Of a DNA stretch of 64,000 nt, positions 33,461 to 41,413 are shown one piece after another. Position 1 is the stretch's first letter. Every line of letters starts with the position of its first letter. Where the stretch lies: assembly GCA_900539775.1 (NCBI GenBank), contig UQDL01000008.1:3910-67909 (forward strand), in the 5' to 3' direction. Both the position numbers and the translations under genes were made by a program. This stretch comes from an uncultured Anaerotruncus sp. GTDB taxonomy: Bacteria > Bacillota > Clostridia > Oscillospirales > Acutalibacteraceae. The notes under the pieces are model-generated. The model did not search any database. It worked only from the letters and a program-made list of their open reading frames with translations, and was not told where the DNA came from.

Positions 33461-35209
33461 TTAGCTGAGTGAATATTTTTCAAGATACTTATCAACCGCT
33501 TCAACAAAATTCTTATCCGTGGCTTTAAGTTCTCTTGTATATTCGTGCACATTGTAATCGCCTGCTTCAAGCTCAATCATTGAAACTGCAAGGCTTGAGC
33601 AGTGATCGGACATACGCTCAAACGCATTTATCATATCAAGATAAAGGAAGCCCTGATCAACAGAACATTTGCCCTCTTCAATTCTTTTAAGATGCCTGTT
33701 TTTGAGTTCCTTTTTCAATTTATCGATAACGGATTCAAGCGGTTCAACCTTATGTGCTTTTTCAAGATCACCGTTTCTGAAGGCATCCATTGTAAGATTT
33801 ATTATCTTCATTGTGGCCGCAATCATAACCGAAAGATCATATTTTGCTTTTTCCGAGAAAACAGTGTTGCTTTTAATAATGCTCTTTTTGATTTTAAGCA
33901 CATTTTCGCAGTAATCGCCGATTTTTTCAAATTCCTCAATTGCATGGTGAAGAAGGAAAACCTTTTTACTGTCTTCATCCGTTAAATTCATTGCGCTGAT
34001 TTTAACAAGATAAGCCTCAAGCACTTCCTCATATCTGTCTATCTTATTTTCATTTGCCTTAACCTTTTCGGCCTTTTCATCAGAATAATTCTTAACAAGC
34101 GAGAATACGGTGGAAACGGAATTTTCAACAAGATCGGCCATTTTATCCGTAAGTTCCTCACTCTTTTCAACCGCATAGCTTGGGTTAATAAGAAAGCGAT
34201 CATCAAGAAGCGGAGCCTCTGCAGTGTGCTTATCACTTGTTTTAACGGTTTTGCAGGCAAGAAATTCAAGCTGCTTTGTAAAGGGAAGCAACACAAGAGT
34301 TGAAACCACATTAAACACCGAATGAATCATAGCTATTTGCGCAGCGCCGACGCTGTCGTTAAGAAAATCAAATTTGAAAATGGCATTACCGCCGTAAAAC
34401 AAAGCTGCGGCAAGAAGCACGCCGATAACATTAAAATAAAGGTGCACAACAGCCGTGCGCTTTGCATTTTTGCTTGTGCCGATTGAAGAAATAAGTGCAG
34501 TTATACAAGTGCCGATGTTTTGACCAAGAATAATCGGAAAAGCCGTTGCAAAAGAAACGGAGCCGCTGAGAGCAAGTGCCTGCAAAATACCCACAGAAGC
34601 TGAGGAAGACTGAATAACGGCAGTAAGCACCATGCCAACAAGAATGCCGAGAACCGGATTGCTGAATTTGGTGAAAACCGAAACGAATTTTTCGCTTTCT
34701 GCAAGGCCGGACATAGAATCACTCATAAATTCCATGCCCATCATAAGAATGCCGAAGCCTGCAAGGATGCCGCCCACATTATTGCGCTTTTCATTTTTTG
34801 AAAACATCAAAAGAAACACGCCTATAACAGCAAGAACGGGTGCAAAAGAGGATGGCTTTAAAAGATTCATAATTAAACTGTCGCCGCTTATTCCCGTAAG
34901 CGAAAGAATCCAAGCCGTTGCGGTTGTGCCCACATTAGCACCCATGATAACACCGATTGCCCTTGAAAGTTCCATTATGCCGGAGTTTACAAAGCCAACC
35001 GCCATAACCGTTACTGCGGAAGATGACTGAATAACAGCCGTTACGGCACAGCCGAGCAAAACGCCCTTATAGGTTTTATCCGTCATCTTTTCAAGAATAC
35101 GCTCAAGCTTACCGCCGGAAAGTTTTTCAAGCCTGTTGCCCATTAAATTCATGCCGTAAAGAAACAGCGCAAGGCCGCCGAGCATTGAGAAAAACGAAAA
35201 TATATCCAT
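33461..35209 (-). CDS. Na+/phosphate cotransporter with C-terminal PhoU-like domain (NptA/YjbB family)
   Basis: 582 residues. The N-terminal half has the duplicated Na/Pi cotransporter repeat with QSSSAVTVMAVGFVNSG and QSSSASVGILQALA, within about eight or nine membrane segments, plus GANVGTTATAW and GQNIGTCITALIS. The last about 210 residues form PhoU-like helices (HHAIEEFEKIGDYCENV, INAFERMSDHCSSLA). It would import phosphate with sodium and may feed flux information to the kinase. It heads the operon with phoB and phoR. No pst genes are in the window. Confidence 0.9.
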   Translation of the reverse strand: MDIFSFFSMLGGLALFLYGMNLMGNRLEKLSGGKLERILEKMTDKTYKGVLLGCAVTAVIQSSSAVTVMAVGFVNSGIMELSRAIGVIMGANVGTTATAWILSLTGISGDSLIMNLLKPSSFAPVLAVIGVFLLMFSKNEKRNNVGGILAGFGILMMGMEFMSDSMSGLAESEKFVSVFTKFSNPVLGILVGMVLTAVIQSSSASVGILQALALSGSVSFATAFPIILGQNIGTCITALISSIGTSKNAKRTAVVHLYFNVIGVLLAAALFYGGNAIFKFDFLNDSVGAAQIAMIHSVFNVVSTLVLLPFTKQLEFLACKTVKTSDKHTAEAPLLDDRFLINPSYAVEKSEELTDKMADLVENSVSTVFSLVKNYSDEKAEKVKANENKIDRYEEVLEAYLVKISAMNLTDEDSKKVFLLHHAIEEFEKIGDYCENVLKIKKSIIKSNTVFSEKAKYDLSVMIAATMKIINLTMDAFRNGDLEKAHKVEPLESVIDKLKKELKNRHLKRIEEGKCSVDQGFLYLDMINAFERMSDHCSSLAVSMIELEAGDYNVHEYTRELKATDKNFVEAVDKYLEKYSLS

Positions 35210-35300
35210 ACTCTACCTCAAATTAAAAATATTTGACATAAACCAAACAATAAACAAGCATTTATGAAATATGTGCCCGATAAATAGCCTGTATATTTTT

Positions 35301-35329
35301 AGTATATCATCTGCGGAAAACCTTATCAA
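35301..35329 (-). promoter_or_regulatory. Promoter of the Na/Pi cotransporter-phoB-phoR operon
   Basis: On the minus strand TTGATA (35329-35324), 17-base spacer, TATACT (35306-35301), about 92 bases upstream of the cotransporter ATG. Confidence 0.65.
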
Positions 35330-35373
35330 CAGTTAATCAAATGCAAATTCAAATTATGTCAAATTTATGTAAA
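35324..35373 (-). promoter_or_regulatory. Pho-box-like array with 11-bp period
   Basis: On the minus strand hexamers occur in one 11-base register: TTTACA (35373-35368), TTGACA (35362-35357), an imperfect TGAATT, TTGATT (35340-35335) and TTGATA (35329-35324), the last being the -35 box itself. Firmicutes PhoP binds TT(A/T/C)ACA-type repeats every 11 bases, so this fits autoregulation by the adjacent PhoB-like protein. The first two repeats also lie just upstream of the divergent promoter at 35384. Confidence 0.6.
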
Positions 35374-35383
35374 ATCAATTTAT

Positions 35384-35412
35384 TTGACAAAATTTGTGCA
35401 ATATGCTATACT
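35384..35412 (+). promoter_or_regulatory. Promoter of the small ORF and ABC transporter pair
   Basis: TTGACA, 17-base spacer, TATACT: a strong sigma-A promoter 59 bases upstream of the 38-codon ORF. No comparable promoter is seen between the terminator at 35638 and the ABC genes. Confidence 0.75.
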
Positions 35413-35470
35413 ACAAAAAATTCATTAAACGAATATTTACAAATAATCACGAAAAGGAGGCGAACACATA

Positions 35471-35587
35471 ATGAGAAAATACAGAAACACATCAACCTAT
35501 GTGCCATATTATTACGGCAAAAAAACAATTTTATACAATTCTTTAAAAAATCATCCTGTGTTCGCACGCACGCTTTTATATAAATAA
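35471..35587 (+). CDS. 38-residue peptide, possible regulatory leader peptide of the ABC transporter pair
   Basis: The ATG is preceded by an AAAAGGAGG site with good spacing and by the consensus promoter at 35384. The 38-residue product is basic and Tyr-rich (six Tyr; contains TYVPYYYGKK) with no membrane segment and no cysteine. It is followed 50 bases later by an intrinsic terminator and then by two ABC half-transporter genes. Best reading: a leader peptide for ribosome-dependent attenuation, as BmrB is for BmrCD in B. subtilis. Alternatives are an exported peptide handled by these transporters, or a small stress protein. I found no known homologue by eye. Confidence 0.6.
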   Translation: MRKYRNTSTYVPYYYGKKTILYNSLKNHPVFARTLLYK

Positions 35588-35637
35588 GCATCCCAAATCC
35601 CCCGGGCAGTTTATAATATATTGCCATTGCTTTTTGC

Positions 35638-35669
35638 GCCGCCGGCTTGATTGCCGGCGGCTTTTTTTA
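35638..35669 (+). terminator. Terminator between the small ORF and the ABC transporter pair
   Basis: Perfect 9-base GC-only stem GCCGCCGGC / GCCGGCGGC with a 6-base loop and a T7 tail. It lies within the presumed transcript of the ABC genes and is a candidate attenuator. No strong competing antiterminator stem is evident by eye. Confidence 0.85.
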
Positions 35670-35768
35670 TGCAAAAACGGCAAAGCAAAAATATATATGA
35701 AAACTTCTGCTTAATTCACATTCGGATTAGCAGGCGTATTACCGACACTTGATCAAGGAGGTTAAAAA

Positions 35769-37580
35769 ATGGGCTGGATACAAGTTCACGAAAACACAAA
35801 AGTGCCCATATTAAAAAACATCGCATATGCGCTGAAAATACTTTTTAAATGCAGCAAAACTTTTATGCTTTGGCAGGTTATCGCAATGGTTTCCTCAATG
35901 CTTTTCACAAATTTTTTGCAAAGCGTTCTGTTTTTGAAAGCGCTGCTTTCCGTTATTGAAGGCGGACATGATTTTGCATATTACGCAAAAACCGTGCTTG
36001 CCTTTGCCGGTATTTCGCTTCTCAGCGAATGCATCATGTGCATAAGCGATTACAAGGGTCTTGTTATTCAAAAAGATATTTTCAAGGCCATGAATAATAT
36101 GATTTTCAAAAAAGCTGCCGAGGCAGACATAAGCTGCTACGAGGACCCTGAATTCTACGACAAATACCAAAGAGCAACAGAAATACTTACAAGCGGTTAT
36201 TTCATAGCTTTCAGCTACAGTTTTGCAAATGTGATTGCCGGAATAATATCATTTTTCTCGGTAATCGGGCTTGTGGCTGCGATTGATGCTTCTTACCTGA
36301 TTTTTCTTTTTCCGCTGTTGTTTGTTTTTATGGTTGAACTCATCAAAAGCAAAACGGTTTTTAAGCGTGATTTGGAAATGACAACAAACAATCGAATAAA
36401 AGCATATGCACAAAGAACTTTGTTTTTAAAGGATTACGCAAAAGACATCCGCACATCAAACATATTTTCGGTTATCATAAAAAGATTTGATTGTGCCGTT
36501 TCGGATAACATTGCCATTTTAAAAAGATACGGCATTAAGCTGTTTTTATTCAGCATGCTCAGCTCGCTGCTTGGCGAATTTATTCCGATACTGGGCACAT
36601 ACGCCTATGCCGGCTATCAATTTGCGGTAACAAAAAATTTGCAGATTTCGGGATTTTCCGTTGTTCTTTCATCAATAAATTCCGTGCGTGAAGCGGCAAA
36701 CAGGATTGCAAACGGCTTTTCGGAATTATCCGCCGCCGCACTTTATTTTCAAAATCTGCACGACTTTTTTAATTATGAAACAAAAATTAAATCAGGCAAT
36801 AAAAAGGCCGGCGAATTTGAAAATCTGGAGTTTAAAAATGTTTGCTTTAAATACCCTGCGGCAAAAAAATACTCACTGCAAAATTTAAGTTTTAAAATCA
36901 ACAAGGGCGAAACCGTTTCCGTGGTGGGTATTAACGGTGCCGGCAAAACCACACTTATAAAACTGATGCTGCGGTTTTACGACCCCGACAACGGCGAAAT
37001 ACTCTACAACGGTGTAAATTTAAAAGAATATGAGCTTGAAAGCCTGCGTGCAAAATTTGCAACCGTTTTTCAGGACTATAAAAACTTTGCCTTATCCGTA
37101 AATGAAAACATAATGTGCAAAGAATGTTCGCCGGAAGATGAAATTATTGCAGAAGAGGCTTTGAAGCGCAGCGGTGCATATGGTAAGGTGAGCACCCTTG
37201 TGCAAGGCGCAAACACCGTTTTAACCCGTGAATTTGACGAAAACGGCGCAGGCCTTTCGGGAGGCGAAGCGCAAAAAACAGCCGTGGCGCGAATGTTTGC
37301 ACGCAAATTCGACATCGCTGTGCTTGACGAACCGTCTTCAGCACTTGACCCGATTGCAGAATACAAAATGTATGAAAACCTGATTGAGGCAACTAAAAAC
37401 AAAACGGTTATTTACATTTCGCACAGGCTTTCAAGTGCGGTGCTTTCAGATAAAATCATGGTTATGGAAAGCGGCACCGTTGCCGAAAGCGGAACCCATG
37501 CCGAGCTTATGGCGGCAGGCGGCAAATACGCAAAGATGTTTGCTCTGCAAGCATCAAGCTATAAAAAGGAGGAGGAATAA
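35769..37580 (+). CDS. ABC half-transporter, permease-ATPase fusion (first of pair)
   Basis: 603 residues: an exporter-type six-helix membrane domain (about 25-330) and an ATPase domain (about 360-603) with Walker A GINGAGKTT, Q-loop FQDYKNFALS, signature LSGGEAQKTAVAR, Walker B IAVLDEPSSALDP and the switch His in SHRLSS. AAGGAGG site directly before the ATG. The stop overlaps the start of the second transporter (TAATG), so the two are likely a heterodimer. Both ATPase sites look consensus. Substrate could be a drug, lipid or peptide. Lacks a peptidase domain. Confidence 0.88.
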   Translation: MGWIQVHENTKVPILKNIAYALKILFKCSKTFMLWQVIAMVSSMLFTNFLQSVLFLKALLSVIEGGHDFAYYAKTVLAFAGISLLSECIMCISDYKGLVIQKDIFKAMNNMIFKKAAEADISCYEDPEFYDKYQRATEILTSGYFIAFSYSFANVIAGIISFFSVIGLVAAIDASYLIFLFPLLFVFMVELIKSKTVFKRDLEMTTNNRIKAYAQRTLFLKDYAKDIRTSNIFSVIIKRFDCAVSDNIAILKRYGIKLFLFSMLSSLLGEFIPILGTYAYAGYQFAVTKNLQISGFSVVLSSINSVREAANRIANGFSELSAAALYFQNLHDFFNYETKIKSGNKKAGEFENLEFKNVCFKYPAAKKYSLQNLSFKINKGETVSVVGINGAGKTTLIKLMLRFYDPDNGEILYNGVNLKEYELESLRAKFATVFQDYKNFALSVNENIMCKECSPEDEIIAEEALKRSGAYGKVSTLVQGANTVLTREFDENGAGLSGGEAQKTAVARMFARKFDIAVLDEPSSALDPIAEYKMYENLIEATKNKTVIYISHRLSSAVLSDKIMVMESGTVAESGTHAELMAAGGKYAKMFALQASSYKKEEE

Positions 37581-39367
37581 TGGAAAAAGCAAAATCCGGC
37601 TTATCAACAAATGCAAACATATTTTATTTTATAAAGCTGCTTTTTAAAATATCGCCGCTGCTTGTTATCGGCGAGGCACTTTCCGGTATATTCGCCACTC
37701 TGCCAACAAGGCTGATTGCCGTTATAGGTGCTAAATATGTTGTTGACACTGTTGAAAGCGGCAGCAATGCACGGCAAATTCTTTATGCCGTTGTTGCCAT
37801 TGCGGTTGTTTTAATTGCAAGCACAACGGCAACCTGCCTTTTTCGTGAGTTTTATTGGAACATTGCCCGTGAAAAAGCAAATGCCGGGCTGAGCAAAATA
37901 TTTTACAACAAAGCAAAATCACTTGATCTTGCTTCTTATGACGACCCTTATTTTTATAACAATTTTATTCTTGCCGTTGAATCTTCAACAGGCAATTTAA
38001 ATCAGATTTTAACGCTTATACGCCGCTACATCGGCGAAGTGGTTTCATTTGTAACGATATGCGGAATTATTTTGGCGCTTGATCCGATTTGCATGCTGAT
38101 AATTCTTGCCACTGTTATTATTTTCACTCCGCTGAGCAAAAAAATAGGCAATTTACAGGCGGAGCGCCAAATTGAAAATAACAAGAAGCACAGAAAAGCG
38201 GATTATTTTGCACGCATATTCTATTTGCAGGATTACGCCAAAGAGGTGCGCATGAACGGAATTCGGCCGTTGCTTATCAAAAGATACAACGAAGCGGCAG
38301 ATGAGGTTATCAAAAATCAGCGCAAATATGTTGGCAAAATCGATTTTATCTATTTCTTTCAGGAAAGCGGCGTGCAAATTTTCGGCTTCATGGTTGTGCT
38401 TCCGCTTTACCTCGGTTACGGAGTACTGAAAGCAAAAACACTTTCTGCCGGCGATTTCATCGCCGCCTTTAACGGCGCATGGAGCATTGCGGCTTCTTTT
38501 TCTTTTCTAACCGTTTACATAGCTCGTGAATTTTCTCAACAAACGAAAATGATTGGCAAATTCCGCGAATTTCTTTCCAAAGAGAGCACAATTAAGGACG
38601 GCAATCACAAAGCAGAATGCGGAGAGCCGCAAAAAATAGAACTTAAAAATGTTTCATTTACATATCCCGGCACATCAAAGCCGGTGCTGAAAAACATCAA
38701 CCTTACAATTGAGCCTTATCAAAAAATTGCGCTTGTGGGTTATAACGGTGCAGGCAAAACAACGCTTACAAATTTATTGCTGAGGCTTTATGATGTTAGC
38801 AGCGGCGAAATTTTAATCGGCGGCAAAAACATTAAGAACGAATCGCTTGAATCCCATCGCAGCAGATTTGCGGCAGTGTTTCAGGATTTTCAGCTTTTTG
38901 CGGCAACGCTTGGAGAAAATGTGGCTCTTTCAAACAATGTTGACGAGGCAGATGCCTTGACTGCACTAAAAAATGCAGGTTTTTCAAAAAAGCTGCAAAA
39001 CGGAATTAACACTCCCCTGCTGCGTGAATTTGATGAAAACGGCGTTATGCTTTCAGGCGGTGAAACACAAAAAGCGGCAATCGCAAGGGCTTTTTATAAA
39101 CGGTGCCCGTATGTTATTATGGATGAACCATCTGCCAATTTAGACCCGATTGCGGAATACAAATTAAACCTTGCAATGCAAAAGGCGGCAAAAAACAAAA
39201 CCGTTATTTTCATTTCGCACAGGCTTTCCACAACCGTTGAAGCGGATAAAATTTATGTGATGGAAAACGGAGAAATAGCAGAAAGCGGCACCCATGCCGA
39301 GCTTATGGCGGCAGGCGGCAAATACGCATATATGTTTAATTTGCAGGCAAAGAAATACAGGCAGTGA
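37580..39367 (+). CDS. ABC half-transporter, permease-ATPase fusion (second of pair)
   Basis: 595 residues, similar in layout to its partner: exporter membrane domain (about 15-320), then Walker A GYNGAGKTT, FQDFQLFAATLGENV, signature LSGGETQKAAIAR, Walker B YVIMDEPSANLDP and SHRLST. The last about 20 residues and their codons are nearly identical in both genes (ESGTHAELMAAGGKYA), indicating a tandem duplication or gene conversion. It is the last gene of the unit; I see no clear terminator in the 200 bases after it. Confidence 0.88.
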   Translation: MEKAKSGLSTNANIFYFIKLLFKISPLLVIGEALSGIFATLPTRLIAVIGAKYVVDTVESGSNARQILYAVVAIAVVLIASTTATCLFREFYWNIAREKANAGLSKIFYNKAKSLDLASYDDPYFYNNFILAVESSTGNLNQILTLIRRYIGEVVSFVTICGIILALDPICMLIILATVIIFTPLSKKIGNLQAERQIENNKKHRKADYFARIFYLQDYAKEVRMNGIRPLLIKRYNEAADEVIKNQRKYVGKIDFIYFFQESGVQIFGFMVVLPLYLGYGVLKAKTLSAGDFIAAFNGAWSIAASFSFLTVYIAREFSQQTKMIGKFREFLSKESTIKDGNHKAECGEPQKIELKNVSFTYPGTSKPVLKNINLTIEPYQKIALVGYNGAGKTTLTNLLLRLYDVSSGEILIGGKNIKNESLESHRSRFAAVFQDFQLFAATLGENVALSNNVDEADALTALKNAGFSKKLQNGINTPLLREFDENGVMLSGGETQKAAIARAFYKRCPYVIMDEPSANLDPIAEYKLNLAMQKAAKNKTVIFISHRLSTTVEADKIYVMENGEIAESGTHAELMAAGGKYAYMFNLQAKKYRQ

Positions 39368-39504
39368 TTTAAAAGCATACCCGGCAAATTGAAACACATT
39401 TCTTTATAACCGTTTTTTATTTTTTCATTGAATATAACAAACGCATTTGCAAAATTGTATAAAATATGTGCAAACAAAACGCTTATTTTAATAAATTATA
39501 AATA

Positions 39505-39534
39505 TTTACAAATGCCTCTTCAGAGTGATAGAAT
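39505..39534 (+). promoter_or_regulatory. Possible promoter of the YoaK-like gene
   Basis: TTTACA, 18-base spacer, TAGAAT, about 47 bases upstream of the start codon. The 213-base gap after the ABC genes holds nothing else I can identify. Confidence 0.45.
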
Positions 39535-39580
39535 TATAGAGATATAAATTATAACATATATAAATGTGCGGAGAGTTATC

Positions 39581-40324
39581 ATGAAAAAGCAAAAGCAAAT
39601 GTCCGAATCGCTGCTTTTAGGCGCAATACTGGCTACGGTAGGCGGTTTCTTGGACGCACACACCTATATTTGCCGAGGCAAAGTTTTTGCAAATGCCGAA
39701 ACGGGCAACATAGTTTTAATGGGAGCAAAGCTTGCCGAGGGCGATTTTAAAGATGCGTTTTTTTATTTAATTCCGATAACGGCATTTGCCTGCGGCGTTT
39801 TTTGCGCCGAGGTTGTAAAAAAACGCTTTAAACAAAGCAGCTATATTCATTGGAGGCAAATAACTGTTGCAGCGGAAATAATTGTGCTTGTTTCTATTTC
39901 ATTTGTTGAGCCAACAAGAACACATAATATTTTTACTAATGCGTTGGTTGCGTTTGTGTGCTCACTTCAGGTTCAAAGCTTTAGGCAAATCAGCGGTGTT
40001 CCGCTGACAACAACTATGTGCACAGGAAATTTGAGAAGCGGAACCGAACACCTCTTTAACGCAGTAACAACAAAAAACAAAACAATTCTAAAAACCGCAT
40101 TCAAATATTACTCTATTATATTTTTCTTTGTTTTGGGTGCTGCAATCGGCGCAGTGCTTTCCGAAAAAATCGGCAGATATTCAACTTTATTTGCCGCAGC
40201 AGGCCTGCTTGTTGCATTTCTTTTAATGTTTATAAACAAAGAAGCTGAGCATAGAGATGAAGTTCTTGAGCTTGCGGAGGAAGAAAAAGAAGACAAAGAA
40301 ATCAAAGCTGCCGAAAAGCTTTAA
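39581..40324 (+). CDS. YoaK/DUF1275 family membrane protein
   Basis: 247 residues with about six hydrophobic segments. Family motifs: GGFLDAHTYICRGKVFANAETGNIVLMG near the N-terminus and VQSFRQISGVPLTTTMCTGNLRSG in the middle, both typical of DUF1275. The C-terminus is a highly charged Glu/Lys tail. Function unknown; a transporter role is often assumed. The ATG at 39581 has a GCGGAGAG site; a frame starting at 39566 is less likely. Confidence 0.88.
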   Translation: MKKQKQMSESLLLGAILATVGGFLDAHTYICRGKVFANAETGNIVLMGAKLAEGDFKDAFFYLIPITAFACGVFCAEVVKKRFKQSSYIHWRQITVAAEIIVLVSISFVEPTRTHNIFTNALVAFVCSLQVQSFRQISGVPLTTTMCTGNLRSGTEHLFNAVTTKNKTILKTAFKYYSIIFFFVLGAAIGAVLSEKIGRYSTLFAAAGLLVAFLLMFINKEAEHRDEVLELAEEEKEDKEIKAAEKL

Positions 40325-40347
40325 CATAAAGACGGAATAAAAGAAAC

Positions 40348-40381
40348 CCTCCCCACGAGGCATCGTGAGGAGGATTTTTTA
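40348..40381 (+). terminator. Terminator after the YoaK-like gene
   Basis: Stem CCTCCCCACGA / TCGTGAGGAGG (one mismatch) with a 4-base loop, followed by ATTTTTTATT. Confidence 0.8.
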
Positions 40382-40414
40382 TTAGTGAAACCCACAAAAG
40401 TTATCACAGAGGTA

Positions 40415-41104
40415 TCATGAATTATTTGAATTGGTGGGCAAATACGGGATAATGGCATTTGCAAGATTCGGAATAGGCATTGTTTGAACAAGGACCTTGC
40501 CGGGGCCCGTTACAACTGTGTTAAACAAGCCTTCGCCGCCAAACAGCACATTTTTAATTCCGCTTACCGTTTGCACATCAAGCGAGCAAGTGGCACTCAT
40601 CATAACAAGATGACCTGTATCCAAAATCAGTTTTTCGCCATGCTGAAGATTATATTCAACCGCCGAGCCGTCTATCTCAATAAAGAGCATGCCTTGACCG
40701 TTAAACTTTTGCATGATGAAACCTTCACCGCCGAATAAACCGGAAGAGAGTTTTTTTCTGAAAAACACTTCCATATTAACACCGGGTGTTGATGCTAAAA
40801 AAGCGCTCTTTTGGCAAATGATTTCTTCGCCGGGGCGCACCTCAACTGCTTTTATATCGCCCGGAAAAGAAGAAGCAAAAGCAATCATTCCGTTTCCGCC
40901 TTGGCAAGTGTAGCGATTTTGAAACATCTTATCATGAGTAAATATTCTGCCGATAGCCTTGCCGAGACCGCCGTTTGTGGTGGTTTCCATTATCATGTTT
41001 GGGCTCATCCAAGACATTCCGCCGCCCTCCGTTATCATCTGCTCACCTGCTTCAAGATAACAAATTGCAGCCGGGAACGGTGTGCCTTTAATTTCGTAAC
41101 GCAT
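40415..41104 (-). CDS. AIM24/TIGR00266 family protein
   Basis: 229 residues of the AIM24 (TIGR00266) beta-helix family: MRYEIKGTPFPAAICYLEAGEQMITEGGGMSWMS at the start, then GGEGFIMQKFNGQGMLFIE and LFGGEGLFNTVVTGPGKVLVQTMP. The role in bacteria is not established. It is a single gene with its own promoter (41158-41186) and a possible operator (41131-41154). Confidence 0.88.
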   Translation of the reverse strand: MRYEIKGTPFPAAICYLEAGEQMITEGGGMSWMSPNMIMETTTNGGLGKAIGRIFTHDKMFQNRYTCQGGNGMIAFASSFPGDIKAVEVRPGEEIICQKSAFLASTPGVNMEVFFRKKLSSGLFGGEGFIMQKFNGQGMLFIEIDGSAVEYNLQHGEKLILDTGHLVMMSATCSLDVQTVSGIKNVLFGGEGLFNTVVTGPGKVLVQTMPIPNLANAIIPYLPTNSNNS

Positions 41105-41130
41105 AAAATCATTCCGCCTTTAAGTTAATA

Positions 41131-41186
41131 TATACAGTTTACATATTCTGTATAACCATTTTACTACATTTTAATGCATCTTGCAA
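41131..41186 (-). promoter_or_regulatory. Promoter and palindromic operator candidate of the AIM24 gene
   Basis: On the minus strand TTGCAA (41186-41181), 17-base spacer, TAAAAT (41163-41158). Just downstream is an inverted repeat TATACAG-N10-CTGTATA (41131-41154), well placed for repressor binding at the transcription start. Confidence 0.55.
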
Positions 41187-41315
41187 CAATTTTATTATAT
41201 TTTCATAATAATTTTGGGCATTATGCTTAGCAAAACAACAAATCGGCGCTAAATATATTCTGCAAATACTGCGTTTTGATTTTACAAGCAATAAAGCAAT
41301 TATAAAGAATTAACG

Positions 41316-41350
41316 AAAAAGGCTGCCGACACAAAAGCATCGGCGGCCTT
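41316..41350 (-). terminator. Terminator of ddl
   Basis: Stem AAGGCTGCCGA / TCGGCGGCCTT (one G.U) with a 10-base loop; on the minus strand followed by TTTTTCG. It lies 64 bases after the ddl stop. The rest of the 309-base gap holds the AIM24 promoter and nothing else I can identify. Confidence 0.75.
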
Positions 41351-41413
41351 AATAAATTAAAATATTTAATTTTATCATTCATTATGATGGGCCCTAAGCG
41401 CACCTGTTTATCA

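Noticed and set aside
35324..35373. The 11-base array as a CRISPR or iteron-type repeat.
   Set aside because: Units are only hexamer matches in a promoter, too short and too few for CRISPR, and no replication gene is near.
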